Under the pieces are notes generated by a model, which saw only the letters and a list, made by a program, of their open reading frames with translations, did not search any database and was not told the origin of the DNA. This document shows positions 18,301 to 25,507 of a DNA stretch of 64,000 bases, piece after piece. The stretch lies in contig NZ_BMHE01000025.1 in the NCBI RefSeq assembly GCF_014640555.1, positions 34,848 through 98,847 on the forward strand, written 5' to 3'. Origin of the DNA: Paenibacillus marchantiophytorum (lineage in GTDB: Bacteria > Bacillota > Bacilli > Paenibacillales > NBRC-103111). A program made the position numbers and the translations under genes. The stretch's first letter is position 1, and each line of letters begins with the position of its first letter.

Positions 18301-18736
18301 TACCGTAACGCGTGCTGAATTTGCAGTTATGTTAATGAATACGCTGAAACTTCAAGGAGAAGGATCGGCACTGACTTTCACGGATACAGCGAATATCGGA
18401 GATTGGGCGAAGACAGCAGTCGTGCAAGCCGTACAAGCAGGCATTATTAATGGCTATGAGGACAATACTTTCCGTCCGGATATAGAAATTACACGTGCTG
18501 AGATGGCAGTCATACTCGCTAAAGCTCTGGGTAAATCTATCAAAGCCAATGCTGCAATCGGCTTTGCAGATGATAAGGACGTTCCTGTATGGGCAAAAGA
18601 CTGCGTTGCTTACGTGAAGCAAGCAGGTATTATGCAAGGGAAAGGCGATAACCAATTCGCCCCTCAAGACCATGCCACAAGAGCAGAGGCTGTAACGGTT
18701 CTGCTGAGCATCCGGAAGTCCAGTTCTTCCAACTAG
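15329..18736 (+). CDS. large secreted SLH-anchored surface protein with GLUG repeats
   Basis: A 1135-residue exported protein. GTG 15329 is seven bases after AAGGAGG. Residues 1-34 form a signal peptide (KKGMSIILVMLMVMGGMSG, cleavage near AYA). About 36-245 contains GLUG-type beta-helix repeats (VGGLVG, AGGLVG, SHSYATG). About 415-610 holds two copies of an Ig-like unit (GVTAPVTGATPV; YTLTGV--NFFKVAGA). About 685-790 resembles a cadherin-like beta-sandwich (LSSLAVDQGTLSPAFS), and 800-940 resembles a ZU5-like domain. Three SLH domains end the protein (FSDISGHWAEANIK; FTDTANIGDWAKTAV; FADDKDVPVWAKDCV) and bind pyruvylated wall polymer. Likely an adhesin or scaffold on the cell surface. Monocistronic. 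Confidence 0.88.
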   Translation: MRNMYKKGMSIILVMLMVMGGMSGIIAPGGKAYALASFAGGTGVQGDPYQIATADQLNEVRNYLVAGKYFKLTADIDLGAYIANGGWVPIGTDNSPFYGIIDGNSHNITGLTINRPSTNSVGLFGHTGAGSSIANLKLENVHITGGQKVGGLVGTNEGTISDSYVTGSVIGTWFAGGLVGYFVGGTISNSYAVGLVSGTIYVGSLAGYIEANASISHSYATGPVSGTQSVGGLVGAGTGAITASSYGWNSIALTQGTANGTTKLNHVLFGIEYSVNGGAYIPITGEFVDGSIDNISVGKGDTITVRVAADVSASKAKTLTVSLTDIKPLAAPTTGILVQGTNFGTTKLTGVTSAMEYKVNTGSYTAIDGTSVDNIAVEEGDEIYVRVKETILQAASAKQLLIADVGNIKPAVQITIAAIAGVTAPVTGATPVVTIADTTEYTASITWSLEDETFADNTVYTATITIKPKAGYTLTGVIQNFFKVAGATTENDANNGFVTAVFPATEAIIATADIAGVTTPVTGATPVSSIAATEYTATIAWSPADAIFAANTAYTATITMTPAAGYTLTGVDTNFFKVAGAAATNTAGSGVINALFPATQALSTAATLTSTIGTVSTDGTANETITNIPYGTTLATLKAAITPAAKASFEVYEADGATIATTLETGKKVLVTAQDGTKVTYTITVNAPAPNHNALLSSLAVDQGTLSPAFSLSNLNYAVGVSNSVSNLTIHVIKGEPNETLTVTGATYRSVTGNVYAYVASNLIVGFNPIQIKVTAQDGTTNNTYILTVDRANTPAPNYSGGGGSATPTDTKVTSTDGKLTLSAGKTGEVSLGNQVTVSIPANATDKELKLTIEKVLDTQKLLANKVVLASPVFEILKNFSENFSNPVTLTFVFDPASLKSYQKASVFYYDEVKKSWVEVGGKVNGNHITVDVNHFTKYAVLAVGQVIDMPVNPIMNFSDISGHWAEANIKQLVSDGIVTGYPDGTFKPNRTVTRAEFAVMLMNTLKLQGEGSALTFTDTANIGDWAKTAVVQAVQAGIINGYEDNTFRPDIEITRAEMAVILAKALGKSIKANAAIGFADDKDVPVWAKDCVAYVKQAGIMQGKGDNQFAPQDHATRAEAVTVLLSIRKSSSSN

Positions 18737-19267
18737 CTGAAGGGGTCTGTCAAAGCATATTACATAGCAATATCAAACCATTGTTGACTAACCTGCAAAA
18801 GAGACCGCTGGAGCCAAGTTCTAAATAGTATTGAATTGTATGTTGTGCGCAGCAATTATAAAAAACACATTTGGCCACCAAAAATCGCCACCCATTAAAG
18901 CACAAGCGACCATGAGTAGTATGCTCCAGTCGCTTGTGCTTTTTTATTCTGTAAAGAGGATGGGAAAAAACAAGGTTACAAAGGGTTAGAAGGAACTCAA
19001 CACTAAGAAAAAAGTGGACAACTTTTCGTATGATATAAACGATTATAAGCAAGTTTTAGTGTACGAGAAATGAGATTTTAATGGATTGCAGGCTGCAAAA
19101 AGGAGATAGGGAGTCTGAAGCCTTGTGGGGAGAGGGATTTAGGTGGGTGGAGCGGGTGGGGAGTGCAGTAGCAGACTTATTTGAATGGGGACATTTTGCA
19201 AATAAGGCACGTAATTGCCTGAGAAACTACGAGCCTTTTCTTTGAAAGCATGTGTCATTTGCTCAAT
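18737..19267. other. intergenic region between convergent genes
   Basis: Holds a strong terminator (18898) and a G-rich stretch near 19100-19180. A weaker hairpin at about 19206-19245 (AAGGCACG to CGAGCCTTTTC) may end the minus-strand reductase operon. No gene is visible. Confidence 0.4.
18898..18946 (+). terminator. rho-independent terminator
   Basis: AAGCACAAGCGAC (18898-18910) pairs with GTCGCTTGTGCTT (18929-18941), followed by a T run. It ends the SLH protein transcript. Confidence 0.85.
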
Positions 19268-20230
19268 TTAAATGCAGGAAATGGTATGATTCTTTTCGAC
19301 GATTTTATGAAGGAAATCCATATTTGGCATATTAATTTCTAATTCACGTCCCGTTTGATAGATTTCTTCAAAATTCAGGCACATCTCATCCAGGGAGTCG
19401 TTCGCATGGGCAGTATATCTCTGCATAACCGGATTCTTTTTAAAGTTCCATCTCATCATAGCGATAGGAATGAAATATAGAAATGAAGGCATTGTATACA
19501 TTTTTGATTCTGGAAATTGTTTGAGGTTTACGCCGCGCGCTTTCAAAATAAGGCAGCATTCCCTGCAAGCTCCAAATGTTACTTTGATTAATTCTTTATC
19601 GTCCAAGTATTTTATAAAATCTCTGTGCTTTGCCAACGCAGCCCCAAAAGGAGCGGTGCTTACATTATGCATCCATAACCAGTGAAGTGCATTCTGCGGG
19701 ACTTCCGGTATAATTCCGCATACTCTGAATACTTGATCAATATTCTTCAATATCGGCTGCTGTTCCGGATAAATTGTACCAAGCATAATATCTTTTCCCA
19801 CGTTGCCCCAAAGAAGATCCCCTTTAAAAGTGCCTCCCCCGCCAGCGTAACCTACGATATACTGGTCCTTGGAGATAATCCTGTCAACTTGATCCATTTG
19901 ATTCCAATCGAGTGTGAAGATCAGATATTTTGCTTTTGGCGCTTGCTTGGCCAACTCTTTCATGGTCTCGATTAGCTGAAATGTTTTAACTGGAACTATA
20001 ATCAGGTCATAGCTGCTGTCTGCGGCGGTAACACAGGAATATTGGTATGAACCGTTTATATTTTGATCATTCTTTTTCCTGCGCTCATCAATATAATCAA
20101 AATGAATGGTTTTGTTGTTTTTTTCTGAGTACCTGCTTGTTCTGACATAATGAAAAACTTCATTTTGAGCAGACAAAACCTGACCGTAGATTGTACCGAT
20201 CATACCGGTTCCCACAATTAATATTTTCAT
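19268..20230 (-). CDS. ketopantoate reductase (PanE/ApbA) family protein
   Basis: A 320-residue dehydrogenase with the N-terminal NADP-binding MKILIVGTGMIGTIYGQVL and a C-terminal helical domain. It has VPVKTFQ (the conserved Lys-containing strand of the family) and YAGGGGTFKGDLLWG, but it is more divergent than true PanE, so a different 2-oxo acid may be the substrate. Its ATG overlaps the TGA of the upstream TetR gene (ATGA), so the two form a two-gene operon and the regulator controls it. Located in the cytosol. Confidence 0.8.
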   Translation of the reverse strand: MKILIVGTGMIGTIYGQVLSAQNEVFHYVRTSRYSEKNNKTIHFDYIDERRKKNDQNINGSYQYSCVTAADSSYDLIIVPVKTFQLIETMKELAKQAPKAKYLIFTLDWNQMDQVDRIISKDQYIVGYAGGGGTFKGDLLWGNVGKDIMLGTIYPEQQPILKNIDQVFRVCGIIPEVPQNALHWLWMHNVSTAPFGAALAKHRDFIKYLDDKELIKVTFGACRECCLILKARGVNLKQFPESKMYTMPSFLYFIPIAMMRWNFKKNPVMQRYTAHANDSLDEMCLNFEEIYQTGRELEINMPNMDFLHKIVEKNHTISCI

Positions 20231-20859
20231 GATTCTTCCTCCATCATTTTTAGTAAGAAATCAAAGGTGTTCTGTTTAGCTTGTAAGGACAGCGTTAATA
20301 TTTCCTTAAATGCAAGAAGCTTATTTGCCATTTCTTCGGGCTGCCAGTTAAAAAGATCGGAATCAAAAAAGAAATTCGTAAGAGTCAGTATCATTTCAGC
20401 TGTTTCAAGTGGGTATTTAACTTTAAATTCTCCCTCTTTCACCCCTTGTTCAATAACAAGCGCATAAACAGGCGCCATTTTTTTGACAAGTGCAGCCATT
20501 AATTTCTGATGAAAAACGGCATTGGTTGGTGAATTAAGGTTCTCATTTCCCTGTGCGTTTTCACTTGACAATGTGGCGCTGTAAATAAACAGCCGCTTTA
20601 ATTTCTCAACAGCGAATAGATTATTTTGAATGTTTTGTGTGATATTATGTTTGCAATCAGATGCGAACAAATCGACTGCCACATCCGCACAGGCTTCTTT
20701 TGTCGGGAAATAGTGGTAAAAAGCGCCCTTTGATATGTTTAATTCCCGGATAATAAGCGCTAATGTCGTATTCTCATAGCCGTACTTGATAAAGATATTC
20801 CACAATTCTTTGGCGAGTTTTTTTTTTCTTTCTTCATGGTGAATATCGGTTCTGGCCAT
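20227..20859 (-). CDS. TetR/AcrR family regulator
   Basis: A TetR protein with the DNA-binding helices IFIKYGYENTTLALIIRELN and SKGAFYHYFPTKEACADV at its start, and a 150-residue helical sensor domain. ATG 20859 (MARTDIHHEERKKK) is preferred, with AAGGTGG upstream; the longer frame from 20874 is less likely. It overlaps the PanE-like gene by four bases. Two dyads upstream (20893-20903 and 20916-20937) are good autoregulation sites. Confidence 0.88.
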   Translation of the reverse strand: MARTDIHHEERKKKLAKELWNIFIKYGYENTTLALIIRELNISKGAFYHYFPTKEACADVAVDLFASDCKHNITQNIQNNLFAVEKLKRLFIYSATLSSENAQGNENLNSPTNAVFHQKLMAALVKKMAPVYALVIEQGVKEGEFKVKYPLETAEMILTLTNFFFDSDLFNWQPEEMANKLLAFKEILTLSLQAKQNTFDFLLKMMEEES

Positions 20860-20892
20860 TAAGTGTAGCACCACCTTATCTATTAATAATCC

Positions 20893-20937
20893 GACCGACG
20901 GTCTATTATAGAGTATGACAATTCTTAATTATTGTCA
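20893..20937 (-). promoter_or_regulatory. TetR operator candidates
   Basis: GACCGACGGTC (20893-20903) is an 11-bp palindrome of a type bound by TetR regulators. TGACAAT-N8-ATTGTCA (20916-20937) is a second dyad. A minus-strand TATAAT-like hexamer lies between them, so either dyad would block the promoter. Confidence 0.5.
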
Positions 20938-21036
20938 ATCATCATACAAAATAAAAGTTTGGATACAAAGCAAAACACCCTCCACAAATGCAAAGGGCGT
21001 GAATTGCCTCCTGTGCAGCGGATGGTGCAGACAAAT

Positions 21037-22539
21037 TTATAATAGCGAACTTACGAACTTCACCTCCGGAAAGCGGCTATCCGGTCCTTTCATTAAGATT
21101 CCGCCTTGATTTTTCAAATACTTATCGAAGAAATCCAGCATATAGGCATTGATAACGGAGTTCGCTCTTTCGGGCGCAATCTTTCCTGTAATGCCTAGCA
21201 TTTTGAAAATCGGAGAAATGAACTGTACGTCCGCAAAATTCAAGTGCTCCGTATTTTTGATATAAAGGACTTGTCCTCCTTCGTCGAGCGTTTCGCGCAT
21301 CCGTTTAAGCTCCAACTTTTTGTCTTCCGTTACTTGATCCATCCAGTCTTTTGTGTTGCCCATACGTTTAAGCTCTGCCTCCGTGTACGTGTGGTTATTC
21401 ATCACCAACTTTAATTTTTCGAATTCGCTTTCCGAATTGATGAACAAAAACGGCTTTCGCAGACCCTCTCTGTCACGCAGTCGATAAAGCCCTCCATCCA
21501 AGTCTATTCCAACCGCGATTCGCGGATCGTAAGAAGCGTCATAAGACGTCGCTCCGCCGATGGAATGACCGAACACCCCGACATGACCAAGATCAATCCT
21601 CCCTTGTAGATGACTTGGAATCTGCCCCGATTGGATGATCTCGAATTGGTCCAGCGTAAACGCCACATCGCCGGTTAAAACTATTCCCAACTTGTCGCGA
21701 TTTCCGCTTTCCGTCCGGTAATCATGGTCGGGCGAGAATAAGTCGTTAGTTGAGAGGGTCGTGATTCGACCGTCCGGAAACTCGGTTGCAAATGTATTGT
21801 AGGTGTGGTCGATCACTGCCACGATATATCCATGACTCGCCAGATTTTCGGCTTGCGACGTGTGGAGGAACCTGGAAGAGCCGAAGCCGGGATTCGCAAG
21901 GATCAGCGGGTATGAAGTCTGTGCCGAAGAGACTTCGGCTTCCGAATATGCATGACTGGATACGTACTTCAGGTGCCCAAAAGTAAACCCAGGAAGGCCA
22001 TAGTTCGCGGCCATATAAGGTAAAATCTGGGCATCAGGAATAAAGGGAGCGTACTTGCCGGTGCCAGCTTGAGCCGGATACCATACCTGAACCATCAATT
22101 CTCTCTTACCATTTCTAGCTTTGTCGAAAATCTCTTCTCTATTTGTATCCACGAAATGAAAAGTTTGCGTTCCTACCTTAAATTCGCCTGTCGGTTCAGG
22201 TAGTTTACATACAGGAAAAGCATACATGAGACCCGCTGTTACGACCAGCATTAATGCTATAGCGGTATAAGCTGAACCCAATATAAATCGCGGGATTTTT
22301 TGGGGGCCGGTTTTTCTGAAATAGCTATAACCTGAAATGGCTAAAAAAATGATCGTTATGCCATATGGGATAAATAGCTGAACTCTGTATCCTTCCACCG
22401 TCCAATGAATGACCAGTAAAAGTGTGGCGATCCCGCTTGCAACGAATACTGGAATCCTACGCCGTCCTTTTTTTAATAGGACTGTTAAAGCAAACAAGCC
22501 GATGTTTGACAAAAAAAGCAACAGTTCAAACAGCCTCAT
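21037..22539 (-). CDS. membrane-anchored PAF-acetylhydrolase-like alpha/beta hydrolase
   Basis: A 500-residue protein. The first 120 residues hold four hydrophobic helices (LFELLLFLSNIGLFALTVLL and three more), followed by an alpha/beta hydrolase domain: YPLILANPGFGSSRFL (oxyanion region), GHVGVFGHSIGGATS (nucleophile Ser), VGIDLDGGL (acid) and NTEHLNFAD (His). This matches the plasma PAF-acetylhydrolase family, lipases that cleave short or oxidised acyl groups. ATG 22539 has AAGGAGAATCG before it. A perfect BceR-type box lies about 93 bases upstream. The gene is divergent from the BceRS-like locus, so it may be induced by the same cell-envelope antibiotic stress. Confidence 0.83.
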   Translation of the reverse strand: MRLFELLLFLSNIGLFALTVLLKKGRRRIPVFVASGIATLLLVIHWTVEGYRVQLFIPYGITIIFLAISGYSYFRKTGPQKIPRFILGSAYTAIALMLVVTAGLMYAFPVCKLPEPTGEFKVGTQTFHFVDTNREEIFDKARNGKRELMVQVWYPAQAGTGKYAPFIPDAQILPYMAANYGLPGFTFGHLKYVSSHAYSEAEVSSAQTSYPLILANPGFGSSRFLHTSQAENLASHGYIVAVIDHTYNTFATEFPDGRITTLSTNDLFSPDHDYRTESGNRDKLGIVLTGDVAFTLDQFEIIQSGQIPSHLQGRIDLGHVGVFGHSIGGATSYDASYDPRIAVGIDLDGGLYRLRDREGLRKPFLFINSESEFEKLKLVMNNHTYTEAELKRMGNTKDWMDQVTEDKKLELKRMRETLDEGGQVLYIKNTEHLNFADVQFISPIFKMLGITGKIAPERANSVINAYMLDFFDKYLKNQGGILMKGPDSRFPEVKFVSSLL

Positions 22540-22631
22540 CTCGATTCTCCTTTTAAAAAAATTCTATTTTCGTTCGTTCCAATCTTATCCCGCCAGACTG
22601 GCCTAAGCTATCGATTTGCCTTACATCTACC

Positions 22632-22645
22632 TTACAATTTTGTAA
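22632..22645. promoter_or_regulatory. BceR-type operator
   Basis: TTACA-ATTT-TGTAA exactly fits the TNACA-N4-TGTAA consensus known for BceR-like regulators. It lies between the hydrolase (starts 22539, minus) and the response regulator (starts 22837, plus). Confidence 0.7.
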
Positions 22646-22836
22646 TTCGAACTTGCAGTATTGGAAGACTCGTAGAACGGTTTCTTCTAAGCTTGAAAGA
22701 GTGCCGCTTCAGGTTATAATAGATTACGACGTAACCTAAACTAGCCTATTCAAACCATAGAAGCACAGTAAGTTCCAATCGCTCTTCGGCGAAGGGATGC
22801 TGGTGTTTTTTTAAATCAGAAAAGGAGCAAAGTCCT

Positions 22837-23538
22837 ATGTTTAGTATCCTGATTGTAGAAGACGATCTTAAGCTGGCGCAGCTGCTTCAATCATATATGG
22901 AGAAATACGGGTACCTGGCTGAAGCAGTCCAGGAGTTCGACCGAGTTATGGAGGTGTTCCAGGGCATTCGTCCGGATCTCGTGCTGCTCGACGTCAATCT
23001 GCCCCGTTACGACGGCTATTACTGGTGCAGGCAAATCCGAACGGTCTCCACCTGCCCGATTCTGTTTATCTCCGCCCGCGACGGCAAGATGGAGCAGGTC
23101 ATGGCGCTGGAGAACGGGGCGGACGATTATATCGCCAAGCCCTTCGATTATGAAGTGGTAATGGCCAAGATCAAGAGCCAGCTTCGCCGTGCTTACGGCT
23201 CATACGCCCTGGGCAAGAGGGAACGGACCGTGGAATGCACAGGACTCGTGTTGTATCCCGAAAGGCTTGAGCTGACCTTATCCGGCAAAAGCGTAGATCT
23301 CAGCCATAAAGAATCCTTACTGATGGAAACACTGATGGAAAGCAGCTTCAAGGTGGTCAGCCGTGATTGGCTTCTGGACAAGCTGTGGGACGGTCAACAG
23401 TTAGTAGACGACAACACGCTTAATGTCAATATCACGCGCATCCGCAAAAAATTAGCCGAGCTCGGCATTGAAGAAGCGTTGGAAACCGTGCGGGGAGCCG
23501 GGTATAAACTGCGGCCTTTCTGGAGGGAGGAGCCATGA
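22837..23538 (+). CDS. BceR-like response regulator (OmpR family)
   Basis: A receiver domain (VEDDLKLAQLL; phospho-acceptor Asp52 in LVLLDVNLP; ISARD; Lys in AKPFDYEVV) is followed by an OmpR winged helix (LSHKESLLMETLM, LDKLWDGQQLVDDNTLNVNI). It is the expected partner of the intramembrane-sensing kinase that overlaps its 3' end by four bases. The system senses flux through the adjacent BceAB-type transporter and induces it in response to peptide antibiotics that target lipid II cycle intermediates. ATG 22837 follows AAAAGGAGC. Confidence 0.92.
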   Translation: MFSILIVEDDLKLAQLLQSYMEKYGYLAEAVQEFDRVMEVFQGIRPDLVLLDVNLPRYDGYYWCRQIRTVSTCPILFISARDGKMEQVMALENGADDYIAKPFDYEVVMAKIKSQLRRAYGSYALGKRERTVECTGLVLYPERLELTLSGKSVDLSHKESLLMETLMESSFKVVSRDWLLDKLWDGQQLVDDNTLNVNITRIRKKLAELGIEEALETVRGAGYKLRPFWREEP

Positions 23539-24530
23539 GGCTGTTTTGGAGAGAGCATATTCCATTAGTGCTCATGTATGCCGGACAGCTTCTGCTGACT
23601 GTTTATATGTGCCGCTTATCCGGTTTCCGTAATACCTTCGATCTTGTGTACATCTGCATGGTAAATACGGCCTTGTTCGCCTTTTATTTGATATACCGTT
23701 ATATCCGTCATTTTCGATTTTATCGGAGACTGACGCGTCCTCTTGCGTCAATTGACGAATCGGCCGAATTTGTCGGGAACGCACCGCTCGCGGATGCACT
23801 TGGGCATCTGCTCCAGGGGAAGTATCGTCTTTATCAGAACGATATTGGGCGATACCGTAAGAAACTAAATGATCACATCACCTTTATCAATCAGTGGGTA
23901 CACCAGATGAAAACCCCGCTATCTGTTATGCACCTTGCGGTTCAGAAAGAAACCGACCCCTTCTTTGACAGTATGCGAGAGGAAATAGACAAGCTGAAGA
24001 AGGGGCTTGACACGGTGCTGTATACCTCACGATTGGATGCGTTCGAGCAGGATTTCGTGGCGGAGCCGGTGCATCTTCGTCAACTGGTCGGGAAAGTGGC
24101 GGCTGAACACAAAAATTTATTTATCCGCAGTAAGATCTTCCCGGAAATCCAGGTGGATGACCGATTAATGATCATGTCCGATGACAAGTGGCTTGCCTTC
24201 GCACTCGGCCAGTTAATCACCAATGCGGTAAGGTATTCGGCCGGCGCAAGCAGCCGCATCATGATTACCTCTGATGTGCGCGGACAGCGAGCCGCTCTTG
24301 AGATTCGGGACAACGGCGCCGGCATCCCGAAACAGGATATCAAGCGGGTGTTCGACGCGTATTTTACAGGGGAAAACGGAAGACGGTTCGGCGAATCCAC
24401 CGGCATGGGGCTCTACCTGGTTCAGGAGATCGCCTCGCGGCTTGATCATCGCGTCGAGCTTGAATCCGAGCAGGGTCAAGGAACAGCAGTACGTATATGG
24501 ATGGGAATCGCGCATGTTCAAGCTCCATGA
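23535..24530 (+). CDS. BceS-like intramembrane-sensing histidine kinase
   Basis: 331 residues. Two N-terminal helices (residues about 10-30 and 38-58) are separated by a very short outer loop, so there is no sensor domain. Then comes the phospho-acceptor segment FINQWVHQMKTPLSVMHL and an HATPase domain (QLITNAVRYSAGA, DNGAGIPKQDIKRVFD, STGMGLYLVQEIA). This is the intramembrane-sensing type that reads the activity of a BceAB transporter rather than the drug itself. ATG overlaps the regulator stop. Confidence 0.92.
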   Translation: MRLFWREHIPLVLMYAGQLLLTVYMCRLSGFRNTFDLVYICMVNTALFAFYLIYRYIRHFRFYRRLTRPLASIDESAEFVGNAPLADALGHLLQGKYRLYQNDIGRYRKKLNDHITFINQWVHQMKTPLSVMHLAVQKETDPFFDSMREEIDKLKKGLDTVLYTSRLDAFEQDFVAEPVHLRQLVGKVAAEHKNLFIRSKIFPEIQVDDRLMIMSDDKWLAFALGQLITNAVRYSAGASSRIMITSDVRGQRAALEIRDNGAGIPKQDIKRVFDAYFTGENGRRFGESTGMGLYLVQEIASRLDHRVELESEQGQGTAVRIWMGIAHVQAP

Positions 24531-24546
24531 ACATGCTTTGTTTTTA

Positions 24547-24560
24547 TTACAACATTGTAA
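24547..24560 (+). promoter_or_regulatory. BceR-type operator upstream of the transporter
   Basis: TTACA-ACAT-TGTAA, a perfect TNACA-N4-TGTAA match, 110 bases before the ATPase start. This is the expected position for BceR activation of bceAB-type genes. Confidence 0.8.
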
Positions 24561-24669
24561 GATTTGTTTAAGAATAATCGATGGGATAGCGACCCAGGGT
24601 CGGTTATGATGATGCGAGAGAGCCTTGGAGATTCGAAATTCCGACCGTATGAAAGGAAGAATACTTGAT

Positions 24670-25443
24670 ATGGATATGTTAATCGTGCGCAATCTGGGAA
24701 AAGTTTATGATGGCAGCATCGCGTATAGGGCGATGAGCGACATGAACCTGGTTGTCGAGAAAGGCGAGTTTGTCGGCATTATGGGTCCTTCAGGCAGCGG
24801 CAAAACAACGCTGCTGAACGTAGTATCCACAATCGACACACCTACCTCCGGGGAAGTGTTGATTAATGGGGAAGACCCCCATTTGTTATCGAAACACGAT
24901 TTGGCCCTGTTCCGCAGACGGAAGCTGGGCTTTGTCTTTCAGGATTTTAATTTGCTAGATACGCTGACCATCGGGGAAAATATCATTCTCCCTCTTACGC
25001 TGGATGGGAGAAGCGTGAAGGAGATGGACGCCAAGCTTCATCTGGTGGCCGAAAAACTGGGCATCACCGAGATTCTGAATAAACGAACCTATGAAGTGTC
25101 GGGAGGGCAACGGCAGAGGGCCGCCATTGCAAGGGCCATCATTCATTCCCCTTCATTGCTGCTGGCCGATGAGCCGACGGGAAATCTCGATTCCAAATCC
25201 TCACGTGATGTAATGGAAACGATGGAGGCTATCAACCATACTGATCATACGACCATGCTGCTGGTCACCCATGACGCTCTCGCGGCTAGCTACTGCCACC
25301 GGGTCGTATTCATCAAGGACGGTCGGCTCTATAATGAATTCTACCGGGGGAACAACCGGCAAGCTTTCTTCCAACAGATTATCGATATGCTTTCGCTAAT
25401 GGGAGGGAATGCACATGAGCTTTCACCGCTTCGTGTCAATTAA
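24670..25443 (+). CDS. BceA-like ABC transporter ATPase
   Basis: An ABC ATPase with Walker A GPSGSGKTT, Q-loop FQDFNLLDT, signature VSGGQRQR, Walker B LLLADEPTGNLD and H-loop VTHD. The C-terminal GGNAHELS extension is typical of the BceA group. ATG 24670 (MDMLIVRNLGKVYDG) has AAAGGAAG ten bases upstream; the frame extends to TTG 24625, which lacks a site. With the permease that follows, it forms the resistance transporter that frees lipid II cycle intermediates from bound peptide antibiotics. Confidence 0.92.
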   Translation: MDMLIVRNLGKVYDGSIAYRAMSDMNLVVEKGEFVGIMGPSGSGKTTLLNVVSTIDTPTSGEVLINGEDPHLLSKHDLALFRRRKLGFVFQDFNLLDTLTIGENIILPLTLDGRSVKEMDAKLHLVAEKLGITEILNKRTYEVSGGQRQRAAIARAIIHSPSLLLADEPTGNLDSKSSRDVMETMEAINHTDHTTMLLVTHDALAASYCHRVVFIKDGRLYNEFYRGNNRQAFFQQIIDMLSLMGGNAHELSPLRVN

Positions 25444-25507
25444 GAGGAGTTCCCAGCTTATCCTGTCCATAATGACCATTACGGTTATGGGTAGGGAGGG
25501 TCAATAA

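Noticed and set aside
18737..19267. Structured RNA or riboswitch near 19090-19250
   Set aside because: G-rich sequence and a weak hairpin are present, but no known riboswitch core could be recognised and no gene follows in the correct orientation.
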